Assembly: GCF_030161115.1 (NCBI RefSeq)
Contig: NZ_BSPQ01000018.1
Location: forward strand, 1-64,000
DNA from: Psychromonas marina
GTDB lineage: Bacteria; Pseudomonadota; Gammaproteobacteria; Enterobacterales; Psychromonadaceae
Direction of reading: 5' to 3'
DNA length: 64,000 nucleotides
Shown one piece after another: positions 7,829 through 17,446 of the stretch. The position numbers and the translations under genes were made by a program. A model generated the notes under the pieces. It had not been told where the DNA came from, ran no database searches, and worked only from the letters and a program-made list of their open reading frames with translations. Positions within the stretch are counted from its first letter, which is position 1, and each line of letters opens with the position of its first letter.

Positions 7829-8278
7829 CTAAAGTTCATTGAACTGGGCTAACCAATCACTGAAAGAACCAGCGACTGGGGTCACTATGCATAATGCATG
7901 ATTAAAGAAATATACCGGTGCATCTATCTGCTGTTTGCTGCAGTCTGTTGCCTTAAAGCAAAACATGTTGCCCTTACAATCAGAAGCAAACAAAATATGC
8001 CCCTTTGGCATACCGGTCATCTCATATAACTTAGAAAGGGAGGCAATATCTTCTAGACTCAAGAAGTCTTGTACTTCAGAAAGGTCGGAGTTCAAATCGC
8101 AAATTTTAGTTAATACATTTGGGGTGTGCACTAAACCGTAGTTACCTATTAGATACTTATAAGTATCGGGCAAAAAAACAGCTAATGTAGATTCAAGTTC
8201 AACAATATCCTGGTTATTTATTGGCACCATAGTGCCTTTGCTGCTCCAGTTTTTTACGAATAGATCTATGCTATCCAT
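7829..8278 (-). CDS. SMI1/KNR4 (SUKH) family protein
   Basis: 149 residues with the SUKH layout: an N-terminal helix, the LP..YK.LI..YG motif (LPDTYKYLIGNYG, about 36-48), a middle acidic region, and GHILFASDCKGNMFCF (about 93-108) with the conserved Asp-x-x-Gly. SUKH proteins often serve as immunity proteins to polymorphic toxins, but no toxin gene is adjacent. It may be an orphan immunity gene or a general regulator. Confidence 0.8.
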   Translation of the reverse strand: MDSIDLFVKNWSSKGTMVPINNQDIVELESTLAVFLPDTYKYLIGNYGLVHTPNVLTKICDLNSDLSEVQDFLSLEDIASLSKLYEMTGMPKGHILFASDCKGNMFCFKATDCSKQQIDAPVYFFNHALCIVTPVAGSFSDWLAQFNEL

Positions 8279-8360
8279 AGAGAGTTACTCCAAGTGCGTT
8301 AAAAAGAGATCCTACGATTAGCTTAAACCTATTACCGTCGGCTAATAGCAGTGATCCGTT

Positions 8361-9161
8361 TTATACACTCATCGTGCCGTTAATGACAGTAATTGCGTTA
8401 CCCATTAATTTAACGCGTTGATTAGGCAGCAATTGCATTTCAACATAACCACCCCGCTCAGAGGCTTGATAACCTTTTAGATGTGATAGATTAAGACGCT
8501 CTCGCCAATAAACAGCTAATGCGCAATGTGCTGAACCGGTCACGGGATCTTCATTAACACCAACCCAAGGGGCAAAATAACGTGACTTGAAATCAACCTT
8601 ACCATCGACTGACTTCACGGTGACCAATACGCCGCGACCAGATAAGCGTTTTAAGCCGTCGAAGTTGGGATTAAGGGCGAGTAGATCGGTTTCATCAGCA
8701 ATTTCAATCAAGACTTTTGAATCAAAGCTCCCATTGTATAACAGTTGATCAGGGCGAATACCGAGATAATCGAGCATCTCTGTTGATGCCCCTGACTGTG
8801 CATTAAGTTTTGGCGTAGGAAATTGCATTTCAATATTATTCGCTAAAATCGTCACCAATAAGGGGCCTGATAAGGTATTAAAAGTGATCTTTTCTCCAAC
8901 AGATACAAAGCCCGTCTGTTTTAAAATATGGGCAACGGCCAATGTGCCATGCCCGCATAACTTAACCTCAACTTGTGGTGTAAACCATCTTAAGCGCATA
9001 TCATGTAACGATAAAAATGCCGTTTCTGAAACGGCCATCTCTGCCGCGATAGAGAACATCAAGCTGTCATCCAGCCCCTTTTCGGTGATACAAACACCCG
9101 CAGGATTGCCTTTAAAAGGCGTTGATGTAAATGAATCAACTTGGTAGATATTAATGTCCAT
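8361..9161 (-). CDS. PhzF family isomerase/epimerase
   Basis: 266 residues. The start MDINIYQVDSFT, the FKGNPAGVC loop, the catalytic Glu of AVSETAFL (E46), CGHGTLA and the C-terminal NEDPVTGSAHCAL are the fingerprints of PhzF/DAP-epimerase-fold proteins. No phenazine genes are nearby, so the role is probably a general isomerase. It is preceded on the minus strand by the GNAT gene at 9183 with a 21-nt gap, suggesting co-transcription. Confidence 0.92.
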   Translation of the reverse strand: MDINIYQVDSFTSTPFKGNPAGVCITEKGLDDSLMFSIAAEMAVSETAFLSLHDMRLRWFTPQVEVKLCGHGTLAVAHILKQTGFVSVGEKITFNTLSGPLLVTILANNIEMQFPTPKLNAQSGASTEMLDYLGIRPDQLLYNGSFDSKVLIEIADETDLLALNPNFDGLKRLSGRGVLVTVKSVDGKVDFKSRYFAPWVGVNEDPVTGSAHCALAVYWRERLNLSHLKGYQASERGGYVEMQLLPNQRVKLMGNAITVINGTMSV

Positions 9162-9182
9162 GAATGCCCTTTTTTATAAGTG

Positions 9183-9605
9183 TTAGCGGTAGATGTCTGG
9201 TTTATAAATTTCCATCAATGTATTTGCATTGCTGAGGGAAGTAAAACCGAATTTTTTATATAAACCATGCGCATCAGTGGTCGCAAGTGTGAAACGCCTT
9301 ACCTGTTTGACACTACGGTGTGATAACACTGCGTCAAGTAACCGTTTTGAAATCCCTTGCCCGCGAAACGCTGGCCAAACAATCACATCAACCAAGTTAG
9401 CAAAGGTTGCATGATCAGTTATAATACGGCAAAAGCCAATTTGTTCCTCTCCGCGGTATGCACCGATACAGACAGAATGCTCAATGGAGGTCGACACCGT
9501 CGCTAAACTAATGCCTTTAGCCCAACTACTTTCACATGTCAGAAAATGGTGGATTTTAATCACATCTAAACGCGATTTATCATCACTAATATCGATTAAT
9601 GGCAT
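9183..9605 (-). CDS. GNAT N-acetyltransferase
   Basis: 140 residues of the compact GNAT form. The core has VDVIVWPAFRGQGISKRLLD (about 71-90), where RGQGIS is the acetyl-CoA loop, then a C-terminal LYKKFGF motif. Substrate unknown. Confidence 0.9.
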   Translation of the reverse strand: MPLIDISDDKSRLDVIKIHHFLTCESSWAKGISLATVSTSIEHSVCIGAYRGEEQIGFCRIITDHATFANLVDVIVWPAFRGQGISKRLLDAVLSHRSVKQVRRFTLATTDAHGLYKKFGFTSLSNANTLMEIYKPDIYR

Positions 9606-9634
9606 AAGGATTCCTTTCTATAATTATTGCTCAT

Positions 9635-10180
9635 TTAACTTGATAATTTTGCCGTTAAGAGATGATCTTGCCATTCACCTGCAATTTTTAAATAAGCTTT
9701 AGCAAGCCCCTCTTTTTCAAAGCCTAATTGATGCAGTAACCTCGCAGAGCGGTGATTTTCTGGCATATAATTAGCCATGATGCGGTGTAACTTATATTCT
9801 TCAAAAACAAAGTGAATAGCCGATTGAAGCATTTCAAACATTAACCCTTTACCTTGATATGTCTCACTAATTGAATAACCGAGGTGACAGGCTTGAAATG
9901 CGCCGTGAACAATATTTGAAAAGGTGCATAAAGCGATTATCTCTGTTTTATTTTTATTAAAAGCAACAAGAGAGATGGAATGACCTAATTTAAAGCTTTC
10001 AAGGTTACTTTCAATGCGTTTCTTCGTTTCTTGCGCTGTGTAATATTCATCTGTCCTTAATGGTTCCCACTTAGCTAAATAGGCTTTATTGTCATTCTGA
10101 TAGTTAACCAATAGGCGAACATCATCAGGTTTCAAAAGTGTAATGATCAGATTTTGTGTTTTTAATTCTGGCATTTCCAT
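9635..10180 (-). CDS. GNAT N-acetyltransferase (RimJ-like)
   Basis: 181 residues resembling ribosomal-protein-alanine acetyltransferases: an N-terminal LKTQNLIITLLKPDD, then YSISETYQGKGLMFEM (CoA loop), then HRIMANYMPENHRSARLLHQ and LGFEKEGLAKAYLKI. This late block is characteristic of RimJ/RimL enzymes. It follows a 71-nt gap after the MarR gene end and may be read separately. Confidence 0.9.
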   Translation of the reverse strand: MEMPELKTQNLIITLLKPDDVRLLVNYQNDNKAYLAKWEPLRTDEYYTAQETKKRIESNLESFKLGHSISLVAFNKNKTEIIALCTFSNIVHGAFQACHLGYSISETYQGKGLMFEMLQSAIHFVFEEYKLHRIMANYMPENHRSARLLHQLGFEKEGLAKAYLKIAGEWQDHLLTAKLSS

Positions 10181-10251
10181 CCCGCTAAATCCTTTTAGTG
10201 GTGCTTATCAATCAGGCTCACTTTATTAACTAGGTTAACAATTGTCGTAAA

Positions 10252-10773
10252 TCACTTTTCAGTATCACTCGCAACTAACGCACTGTGTTGATCGACACTG
10301 TTCATCAGTTTGGTCAATAAAGTTTCAAGCTGATCTGTTTCTTGTTCACTAAATCCTGATAGCAACTGATTTTGATAATGGTGTAATTTAGTTGCCGTCT
10401 CTTCTACCGACTTAACCCCTTTGTCTGTCAAACGAATCAGTCGAATACGTTTATCTTGTTCACTATTAACACGAACAATAATGTCTTTATCCTCTAACCT
10501 TTTCATTATTTTTGCCAACCCCCCCCAGCTAAATAACATGAAATTACACAGCTCCGATGGCATTAATTGATATGGCGGGTGAGCAGAAGTTCGTCTTAAC
10601 GCAGTAAGGAGATGAAAATCACTGGCTAATAATCCCTGTTCGTTCATGAGATGTTCAATATGTTGGCCAATATAGTTGGAGATTTTATCCATTTTTGGAT
10701 ACATCATCCAAAGCTCTTTATAAGCTTCTGGCCAGTTTAATTTCATCAACTTAGTAAAATTGTCGAACTGCAT
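10252..10773 (-). CDS. MarR family transcriptional regulator
   Basis: A winged-helix repressor of 173 residues from the chosen start. The DNA-binding region includes LTALRRTSAHPPYQLMPSEL, then a wing (LEDKDIIVRVNSEQDKRIRL, with the DxR/K wing motif), then a dimerising C-terminal helix. I start at 10773 because AAGGA lies 9 nt upstream; the ATG at 10800 has no ribosome binding site. The gene is divergent from katA, and a near-perfect palindrome lies in the shared region at 10812-10839, so autoregulation and control of katA are likely. Confidence 0.9.
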   Translation of the reverse strand: MQFDNFTKLMKLNWPEAYKELWMMYPKMDKISNYIGQHIEHLMNEQGLLASDFHLLTALRRTSAHPPYQLMPSELCNFMLFSWGGLAKIMKRLEDKDIIVRVNSEQDKRIRLIRLTDKGVKSVEETATKLHHYQNQLLSGFSEQETDQLETLLTKLMNSVDQHSALVASDTEK

Positions 10774-10811
10774 CAAAAGATTCCTTTTTCCACTTGCCAT
10801 TTACCATTCTA

Positions 10812-10839
10812 GAAAGGTATTATTATAATATTACCTTTC
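10812..10839. promoter_or_regulatory. MarR-type operator, 28-bp palindrome
   Basis: GAAAGGTATTATTATAATAT continues into TACCTTTC; 26 of 28 positions are dyad-symmetric. It contains TATAAT-like -10 sequences on both strands and lies between the divergent MarR and catalase genes. A similar half-site, GAGAGGTA, follows at about 10842. Confidence 0.8.
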
Positions 10840-10928
10840 CAGAGAGGTAGTTGGCAATTATTTCTTAAACTGGATTTATTATTGAAATTGCCATCATCAT
10901 ATAACAAAAACATGAAATGGAGTTTAAA

Positions 10929-12389
10929 ATGACCAATAAAAACAATTTAACATCTGCTAATGGTAGCCCAGTAGCAGATAACCAAAATGTACAAACAGCA
11001 GGTGCCCGTGGACCAATGTTGCTACAAGATGTTTGGTTTCTTGAAAAACTAGCGCACTTTGATAGAGAAGTTATTCCTGAAAGACGTATGCATGCTAAAG
11101 GATCTGGCGCATATGGTTCATTCACAGTGACACACGATATTTCGCAATTTACAAAAGCAAAAATCTTCTCGGAAGTGGGTAAAAAAACGGATCTATTTGT
11201 ACGTTTCTCTACGGTAGCAGGCGAACGTGGTGCAGCAGATGCTGAACGCGATATTCGTGGTTTTGCCGTTAAGTTTTACACTGAAGAGGGTAATTGGGAT
11301 CTAGTGGGTAACAACACACCGGTTTTCTTCCTACGTGACCCATTAAAATTCCCTGACTTAAACCATGCAGTAAAACGCGATCCACGCACCAATATGCGCA
11401 GTGCAGAGTCAAACTGGGATTTCTGGACCTCTTTACCTGAAGCACTTCACCAAATCACGATATTGATGAGTGACCGCGGTAACCCAAGCAGTTACCGTAA
11501 AATGCACGGCTTTGGTAGCCATACATTTAGTTTCATTAATGCTGATAATGAACGTTTCTGGGTCAAGTTCCACCTAAAAGCGCAACAGCCACTTGAAAAT
11601 TTAACCGACCAAGAAGCTGAAACGCTTGTCGGCCAAAACCGTGAAAGTCATCAGCAAGACCTTTACGAAGCAATTGAAAACGGTGAGTTCCCGCGTTGGG
11701 ATCTGAAAGTACAAGTGATGCCGGAAAAAGACGCAGAAACCTACCGCTTCCACCCTTTTGATCTAAGCAAAGTATGGCCACATGCCGATTACCCGTTAAT
11801 GGATGTGGGTGTTTTAGAGTTAAACCGAAATCCTGACAACTATTTTGCAGAGGTAGAGCAAGCTGCATTTAACCCTGCCAACGTTGTCCCGGGCATTAGT
11901 TTTTCACCAGATAAAATGTTGCAAGGTCGTTTATTCTCATACGGTGATGCACAGCGCTATCGTTTAGGTGTAAATCATGCCCATATCCCAGTGAACAGCC
12001 CTCGTTGCCCTGTAAATTCATATCATCGAGATGGTGCTATGCGTGTTGACGGTAACTTTGGTAGCACTAAAGCTTACGAGCCTAATAGTTTAGGTTTATG
12101 GCAAGACCAAGGCGGTATGAAAGAACCTGCATTAGCGATTAATGGCGGCGCTTATAACTGGGATTACCGTGAAGATGACAGTGACCATTACACACAACCG
12201 GGTGATCTATTTAGATTAATGAGTGCAGAGCAACAGCAAATATTATTCGAAAATACTGCACGTGGTATGGGTGATGCGTCTGTAACTATTAAGCATCGTC
12301 ATATTGCAAACTGTTCTAAAGCAGATCCTGCATATGGGGAAGGTGTAGCGAAAGCATTAGCACTTAACATTGCTGATATAGCAGGCTAA
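10929..12389 (+). CDS. katA: Clade-3 haem catalase
   Basis: About 486 residues from the ATG at 10929, which has GGAG six bases upstream; the ATG at 10917 has none. Decomposes hydrogen peroxide. Visible family features are the distal His in [28 protein letters not shown], the distal Asn block, and the haem-ligand Tyr in [14 protein letters not shown]. Length fits small-subunit monofunctional catalases. It is followed 73 nt later by an ankyrin gene and is probably controlled by the divergent MarR protein. The symbol is by family (katA/katB type). Confidence 0.95.
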   Translation: MTNKNNLTSANGSPVADNQNVQTAGARGPMLLQDVWFLEKLAHFDREVIPERRMHAKGSGAYGSFTVTHDISQFTKAKIFSEVGKKTDLFVRFSTVAGERGAADAERDIRGFAVKFYTEEGNWDLVGNNTPVFFLRDPLKFPDLNHAVKRDPRTNMRSAESNWDFWTSLPEALHQITILMSDRGNPSSYRKMHGFGSHTFSFINADNERFWVKFHLKAQQPLENLTDQEAETLVGQNRESHQQDLYEAIENGEFPRWDLKVQVMPEKDAETYRFHPFDLSKVWPHADYPLMDVGVLELNRNPDNYFAEVEQAAFNPANVVPGISFSPDKMLQGRLFSYGDAQRYRLGVNHAHIPVNSPRCPVNSYHRDGAMRVDGNFGSTKAYEPNSLGLWQDQGGMKEPALAINGGAYNWDYREDDSDHYTQPGDLFRLMSAEQQQILFENTARGMGDASVTIKHRHIANCSKADPAYGEGVAKALALNIADIAG

Positions 12390-12405
12390 GAAGTAGCTAT
12401 CATAT

Positions 12406-12432
12406 TGGGGGTTATTTGCTAATAACCCCTTT
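12406..12432 (+). terminator. Hairpin between katA and the ankyrin gene
   Basis: GGGGGTTATT (12407-12416) pairs with AATAACCCCT (12421-12430) around a 4-nt loop, followed by TTCTCTTT. It probably gives partial termination, so the ankyrin gene is made at a lower level than catalase. Confidence 0.65.
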
Positions 12433-12462
12433 CTCTTTCCTGATAAGGTACTTAACAACACC

Positions 12463-12972
12463 ATGAAAAGCTGGAAAAGCTATAAAAAAACCTTCCGCGA
12501 TCAACCCGACATTTTTGATTATGCCCGACAAGGCGATCTTAGGGGGTTAGCAAACCTATTTACCGAGCAACCCAGTATTGATTTAAATGCCAAAAATCAT
12601 CGAGGATATTCTGCGCTAATGCTCGCGGTGTATAATGGACAAGATGACTTTTGCGAAGCATTATTACGCTGTGGTGCAGATGTTAACTCAACGGATTCTG
12701 TTGGTAATACGCTATTAATGAGCGCGGCATTTAAAGGTAACTTAACGCTGTTGAAACTACTTTTACAATACGATGCCTCGGTGACACTGGAAAACAGAAG
12801 TAAAATGACGGTAAAGGATTGGGCGGTGATGTTCAAAAGAAGTGAGATTATTAGCTATCTTGATCAACATTATGGCAATCAAAACAGATCATCAAAATTT
12901 CACAGTATCATAAAATTTATCAGACTTGCTTTAATACTATGTAAAACCAAGCTTTCTCCGCAAGCTGCTTAA
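12463..12972 (+). CDS. Ankyrin-repeat protein paired with catalase (AnkB-like)
   Basis: 169 residues with about three ankyrin repeats between 30 and 135, e.g. NHRGYSALMLAVYNGQDDFC and DSVGNTLLMSAAFKGNLTLL. There is no secretion signal. Ankyrin proteins next to catalase genes are known in Pseudomonas (AnkB) and Campylobacter, where they are needed for full catalase activity or haem loading. The same role is inferred here from position. The C-terminal 20 residues are hydrophobic and basic. Confidence 0.88.
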   Translation: MKSWKSYKKTFRDQPDIFDYARQGDLRGLANLFTEQPSIDLNAKNHRGYSALMLAVYNGQDDFCEALLRCGADVNSTDSVGNTLLMSAAFKGNLTLLKLLLQYDASVTLENRSKMTVKDWAVMFKRSEIISYLDQHYGNQNRSSKFHSIIKFIRLALILCKTKLSPQAA

Positions 12973-12977
12973 CAAGG

Positions 12978-13006
12978 CGCTACGATAAAAAGTAGCCCCC
13001 CTTTTT
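12978..13006 (+). terminator. Terminator of the katA-ankyrin unit
   Basis: CGCTAC (12978-12983) and GTAGC (12992-12996) form a short stem followed by CCCCCTTTTT, just past the ankyrin stop codon. Confidence 0.6.
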
Positions 13007-13096
13007 ATCTAAATACACACATATCTAAATACACACATATCTAAATACACGCATATCTAAATACACACATATCTAAATACTCACATATCTAATAAG
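13007..13096. repeat. 16-bp tandem repeat, five units plus a partial
   Basis: Five consecutive copies of ATCTAAATACACACAT (13007-13086) with single-base changes in units 3 and 5, then a broken sixth. It lies between convergent genes and may vary in copy number between strains. Confidence 0.95.
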
Positions 13097-13100
13097 AGAG

Positions 13101-14177
13101 TTAACTCGCTTTAATGACATGATTAATTGTGTTTTTATCCCTTTTGTTACGGTACTTGAAACGCATTAGCGGCTTTTCAACCATGTAGTAAGAAAAACAA
13201 GCGAACACAAAGGTGAGTAAAACATTTACAGGCCAACTTGCGTACCAATCTGTTACCCAAGAATTAAGGAAAGGTTCTTGCCAAAGATAAAGCGAATAGC
13301 TCATTCCACCAAGCCAGATTGCAGGTTTAGAATTGAGTATCTGAAATGAGACGCCCTCTTTAACCGACATATAACGCAGCACCATCATTGCAGCCATTAC
13401 ATTAATGTAGCTTTGCCCAAATGTATAAAACAAACCAGTATCAATTTTATAAAGAAGACTAGGTAAAACAATCATGGAAATAGGCACCAGTATGAATAAC
13501 CAACTGTGACACCATTTAGGCAATGTAATGCCATCTCGATACAAATAAGCAAGTAGACATCCCGTTGCTAGCGCATCGGCAATCGCTTCAAAGTGTCTGG
13601 TCATTGCAGAGGGAGAAGCATCCAATCCGTACCACATAATAATACGTATTATTGGGATCAAAATAATCGCAGCAATCGCAATCTGCTTACCGCGAACGAG
13701 ACCAAACAAACATAACAAGCCCGGCCATATCAGGTAGAACTGCTCTTCTACAGCCAGTGACCAAGTATGATTTAGCCACCAGCTACGTTCACTGTGGTAA
13801 TTCATCGTATAGGTAGCGGCATGTAACAAATCACCGGGTAATAAATCGATCACAGCAAACTGCTCTGCCATCGCAATACACAGGATATAAAAATAAAATG
13901 CGGGAAATAAACGCAGTGTGCGACGCAGATAAAATTGCTTAAGGTTAATGCTACCATCACGCTGTTTTTCATTTAACAGTAACAAAGTGATCAGAAACCC
14001 TGAAATAACAAAGAAGACTTTCACTCCAAAATTGCCAATGTTATGTAGTACAGAAAGTGCTTCAGGAAAGTTAACCGTCCCCGCTAAGTGCCCGACACAT
14101 ACCAGCAAAATTGAAGCAGCTCGAAGTCCATCTAATGAAGCAATACGTGATGTGTTAACAGCGATTTTATTGTCCAT
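13101..14177 (-). CDS. Membrane acyltransferase 3 (OafA/YrhL type)
   Basis: About 358 residues from the ATG at 14177, which overlaps the stop of the upstream gene (ATGGACAATAA). The N-terminal R/K-x10-H signature of the family is visible in RIASLDGLRAASILLVCVGH, followed by about ten hydrophobic segments, HTWSLAVEEQFYLIWP and SLYLWQEPF. Such enzymes O-acetylate cell-surface sugars. Coupling to an O-antigen-ligase-like gene suggests work on a surface polysaccharide. Confidence 0.9.
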   Translation of the reverse strand: MDNKIAVNTSRIASLDGLRAASILLVCVGHLAGTVNFPEALSVLHNIGNFGVKVFFVISGFLITLLLLNEKQRDGSINLKQFYLRRTLRLFPAFYFYILCIAMAEQFAVIDLLPGDLLHAATYTMNYHSERSWWLNHTWSLAVEEQFYLIWPGLLCLFGLVRGKQIAIAAIILIPIIRIIMWYGLDASPSAMTRHFEAIADALATGCLLAYLYRDGITLPKWCHSWLFILVPISMIVLPSLLYKIDTGLFYTFGQSYINVMAAMMVLRYMSVKEGVSFQILNSKPAIWLGGMSYSLYLWQEPFLNSWVTDWYASWPVNVLLTFVFACFSYYMVEKPLMRFKYRNKRDKNTINHVIKAS

Positions 14178-15573
14178 ATTCTCGTCCTTTATTTTCAACA
14201 AATTGAGCAACAGCCGCAGTTAAAGCAATCAAAATATAAAGCGGCCATGTAAACCCTTGGGTAAGAAAAGTACCCGAGACACAAAAAGCGGCGACTCCCG
14301 CCAAATTACCCTCACTGATTGCGCGTATAACCGGTGAAAACTGATAACCCGATTGATGGTTAACTGTCGTCACCTTATGTAATGTGTTGCGCGCTGTTTT
14401 AAAGGTGATGATCACCATGGTTAAAAAAGCGATTAATCCTACAAACCCCGTCTCTGCTAATACCCCAAACCATGTGCTGTGTACCGCATGGTTTAAACCA
14501 TCCCAATACTTGCTATAAAAGTAATAATTAAAATAAAAGTTATTGATGCCAACACCAGTTATTGGGTTATCAACGGCCATGCCAAAGGCCGCTTCCCAAG
14601 CATGTAAGCGCCCCATCGCTGATTCATCTAATCCCTCTTCGGCAGCCCCACCTGATTTTCGACCACTGATTCCGGCCATGACAAACAGCAAAAGCGTTGC
14701 AATACCACCCGCAACAAAAAACAGTGTTTTAGACTTTACACGTCGAAAAGCAACAATCCCCACGACCGCTAAAATGCCTAATAAGCCACCACGACTTTGG
14801 GTTGCCATGATTGCGCTAAACAGCGTTGATGTAGCGATAAAACCTAACAAGCGAAATTTGAACGATAAGCCTTTGGTCATCAGTACGGATATTGCAAATG
14901 AGAAAGGAAATAACAAAACAAGTGCGAGATCATTTGGATCGCCCAACACAGACCCTAACTCTCTACCCACCGTGACACGTGTTTCCTCAACTAAACCGAT
15001 GCCACTGAGTTTATTGAACATGGTTACAAAGCCGACAATCAATCCTCCGCAGGTCACCATGATAAGGGTTAATTTGAAGTGGCTGACTTCACACAATAAC
15101 CAAGCTAATACCGGTGTCATAATGCCAATTTTAATAAAGGTAGATTTGAAATATGAGATCGCTTCAGGGCGATTACCAGCAAAGACAATGCCGATAAAAA
15201 CCAGTATAAAAAACACTAAAAACGCAATCATTTCAGGTCGGTAATAGATACGGATTTTTTGGCTGATAAATAGGTGCCAACTCAGGGTAGATATCGTCGC
15301 TAACGACAGCATTAACGGGATACGTAACGTGTACAGCATGGGTAACGCTTCATGGATGCGAAAAAAAGAGAAAACGATGAACATTAAACCGATTGGTACA
15401 GGGAATCGTAGAGTAAATAGAATTGCGATGGGTAGTAAACCAAAAACAATCACAACCAGTGGGTGAGGTACAAAATACCAAACAGTACCAATCAATACGC
15501 ATAATAAGACAACACCCCATGGAATAAGGGTTTTATCTTTCAAGCTAATTATTGGTTGTGTTGTTTGTCGCAT
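14167..15573 (-). CDS. O-antigen ligase / polymerase-like membrane protein (Wzy_C family)
   Basis: 468 residues with about twelve hydrophobic helices. A large loop at about 305-370 contains AMGRLHAWEAAFGMAVDNPI and GVGINNFYFNYY, then HAVHSTWFGVLAETG; the loop His and Gly-Asn-Asn pattern is typical of WaaL/Wzy_C proteins. It joins or polymerises lipid-linked glycans at the periplasmic face. No other polysaccharide synthesis genes are in the window, so the substrate is unknown. Confidence 0.85.
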   Translation of the reverse strand: MRQTTQPIISLKDKTLIPWGVVLLCVLIGTVWYFVPHPLVVIVFGLLPIAILFTLRFPVPIGLMFIVFSFFRIHEALPMLYTLRIPLMLSLATISTLSWHLFISQKIRIYYRPEMIAFLVFFILVFIGIVFAGNRPEAISYFKSTFIKIGIMTPVLAWLLCEVSHFKLTLIMVTCGGLIVGFVTMFNKLSGIGLVEETRVTVGRELGSVLGDPNDLALVLLFPFSFAISVLMTKGLSFKFRLLGFIATSTLFSAIMATQSRGGLLGILAVVGIVAFRRVKSKTLFFVAGGIATLLLFVMAGISGRKSGGAAEEGLDESAMGRLHAWEAAFGMAVDNPITGVGINNFYFNYYFYSKYWDGLNHAVHSTWFGVLAETGFVGLIAFLTMVIITFKTARNTLHKVTTVNHQSGYQFSPVIRAISEGNLAGVAAFCVSGTFLTQGFTWPLYILIALTAAVAQFVENKGREYGQ

Positions 15574-15776
15574 AGCAATACCAAAAGTTTTATTGTCTAA
15601 CTCAGGTATTGCAAAGCATGTGCCATTAAAATAAAACCACTAAAGCACTGATTTTTATAAAAGAAAATTTAAATGGTTTAACTGAAGTAGGATAACTCTC
15701 AGAATGAATTGCAGATTGCGAATGAACCACATCAACGCAACTAAGTTAACTGACTAATATTATGCCAATAACATGG

Positions 15777-16316
15777 CTATTTAATCAGTGCTAATAGTTG
15801 TTTAAATGCCTGTTCACGAGAATCTTTAATTAACTCAAACAGGCACATCTCTACATTAGTGACACCCAAACCACAGCGTTGTAGTTTTCCCAGCGCCAAT
15901 TCGATATTTGTTTGCGAGCGTGATGAGATACAATCTTGCACCACTTCTACCTCATACTGCTCTGCTAACAATCCTCGGCAAGTTTGATAAACACAGATAT
16001 GTGCTTCAATACCACAAACAAGCCATTGCTGTTTGCCAGTCGCTTTTATCGCCTCGATAACATCACGGTTATCACAGCCATTAAAGCTATGTTTTGTTAT
16101 TGGTTGCTGCGTTGTTAATAACTCACTTAATTCAATTACGGTAGGCCCTAAGCCTTGCGGATTTTGCTCTAACCAAATGATAGGTAAATTTAAAAGCTGA
16201 CAGCCTTTAATCAGCACCTCAATATGTCTCAATAATGAATCGCTTTCATGCATAGCAGAAACAAGTTTACCCTGCACATCAATGATAATAAGACCTGTGT
16301 TGTGTGGATTTAGCAA
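15777..16316 (-). CDS. Isochorismatase-like cysteine hydrolase
   Basis: 179 residues. The catalytic triad of this family can be read as D13 (IIIDVQGKL), K75 (ITKHSF) and C108 (GIEAHICVYQT). It resembles the YcaC-like group of uncertain substrate. Confidence 0.92.
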   Translation of the reverse strand: MLNPHNTGLIIIDVQGKLVSAMHESDSLLRHIEVLIKGCQLLNLPIIWLEQNPQGLGPTVIELSELLTTQQPITKHSFNGCDNRDVIEAIKATGKQQWLVCGIEAHICVYQTCRGLLAEQYEVEVVQDCISSRSQTNIELALGKLQRCGLGVTNVEMCLFELIKDSREQAFKQLLALIK

Positions 16317-16437
16317 GATATAAACTCCTTATATAATGAACGTAGGTATAAACTAATGAACAAATTATTTTATAACCAACAGCATAATAGCAATTACATG
16401 ACAATGACGAGCAGGCTATAAAAATATGAACAACACT

Positions 16438-16890
16438 CTATAGCGCAATACTCATTACTTGATGACCTGGCTCACTGTCGATATCTACAACAAACCAACC
16501 TAGTGAGGTATACAGTGCAGGTATGTTGGTATAGGCATACAAACGATGTTGAACATTATTGGATAGCTGCTGAACAGCCCGTTCAAGTAACTGGCTAGCA
16601 ATACCTTGCCCTCGCCATTGCTGAACAACAAAAACGCTATTAACCCAAATTACTTCACTGCTTTTATGGGGCTCAAGGTAAAGTGAGTATGATAACCCAC
16701 CAATAACTTCCCCCTTGTTTAAAGCAATCAGTACAGGAGGCAGAGAACTCTGTTTTGCGTAACCATCTTTTAGATAATTATCACTCAATTTGAAATCTGC
16801 CCATTCACTTTGAAATAAACGCTCAATATCGCGCCAATAAGGAGAATTTTCTGGGCAACTTTTCAGTTCAATCTCAGATATTTCTGACAT
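16438..16890 (-). CDS. GNAT N-acetyltransferase
   Basis: 150 residues. VNSVFVVQQWRGQGIASQLL (about 84-103) holds the R/Q-x-x-G-x-G/A CoA loop, and the end has ALYTSLGWFVV. Acceptor unknown. Separate promoter region on both sides. Confidence 0.9.
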   Translation of the reverse strand: MSEISEIELKSCPENSPYWRDIERLFQSEWADFKLSDNYLKDGYAKQSSLPPVLIALNKGEVIGGLSYSLYLEPHKSSEVIWVNSVFVVQQWRGQGIASQLLERAVQQLSNNVQHRLYAYTNIPALYTSLGWFVVDIDSEPGHQVMSIAL

Positions 16891-16950
16891 ATTTCCCCTT
16901 AGTAGATGCTGTTACTCAAACACAATAGGTGCTAATTACACAGCGCATAC

Positions 16951-17415
16951 TTATTGATATACAACATGAAAGCGCTCTAAAACAAGCATCATATTTTCAT
17001 TTTCTTTAATGCCTAATTGTTCACATTCTTTAGCAAAAAAATCCCAATGTGTTTTGCGCCACCATGACAATGATCGGTCCCCTTCACCCTCGGCATACGC
17101 AAATTCAGCGTTCACTTCATTATATCGGCACTTACTAACACTATCTATTTCGATAATACAAACAGGCTTTTTGTGCCAATCAACAACAACCATCAAATGC
17201 CCTATAGTGGGCAATACTTCTTCACCAGATTCATACCAATGACTCAGGCTACAGGTCGCCGTTTTTTGGCCTATTCGAATTAATTCAGCACATAAATTTG
17301 CATTGAACTCGTCTGCACAAAAATAGTCAGCACTGAATGAATGGTACTTTTGACGTTCAGCTTCATCTAAGCTGTTTAAAAAATTTTGCAGATACTGTTG
17401 AGATTGATCTTCCAT
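16951..17415 (-). CDS. ASCH domain protein
   Basis: 154 residues. The ASCH fold is indicated by the KTATCSLSHWYESG motif (about 51-64), GHLMVVVDWHKKPVCIIEID, and the helix EGEGDRSLSWWRKTHWDFF. ASCH proteins are PUA-like and thought to bind RNA; some are RNases or amidohydrolases of modified nucleosides. Specific function unknown. Confidence 0.88.
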   Translation of the reverse strand: MEDQSQQYLQNFLNSLDEAERQKYHSFSADYFCADEFNANLCAELIRIGQKTATCSLSHWYESGEEVLPTIGHLMVVVDWHKKPVCIIEIDSVSKCRYNEVNAEFAYAEGEGDRSLSWWRKTHWDFFAKECEQLGIKENENMMLVLERFHVVYQ

Positions 17416-17446
17416 GATTTCTACTTACTCATCTAATTATAAACTG

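Noticed and set aside
14543..15244. 233-codon plus-strand ORF
   Set aside because: It is the antisense shadow of the O-antigen-ligase-like gene; the composition (Ser, Pro, Asn, Lys) is that of an antisense frame of a membrane protein.
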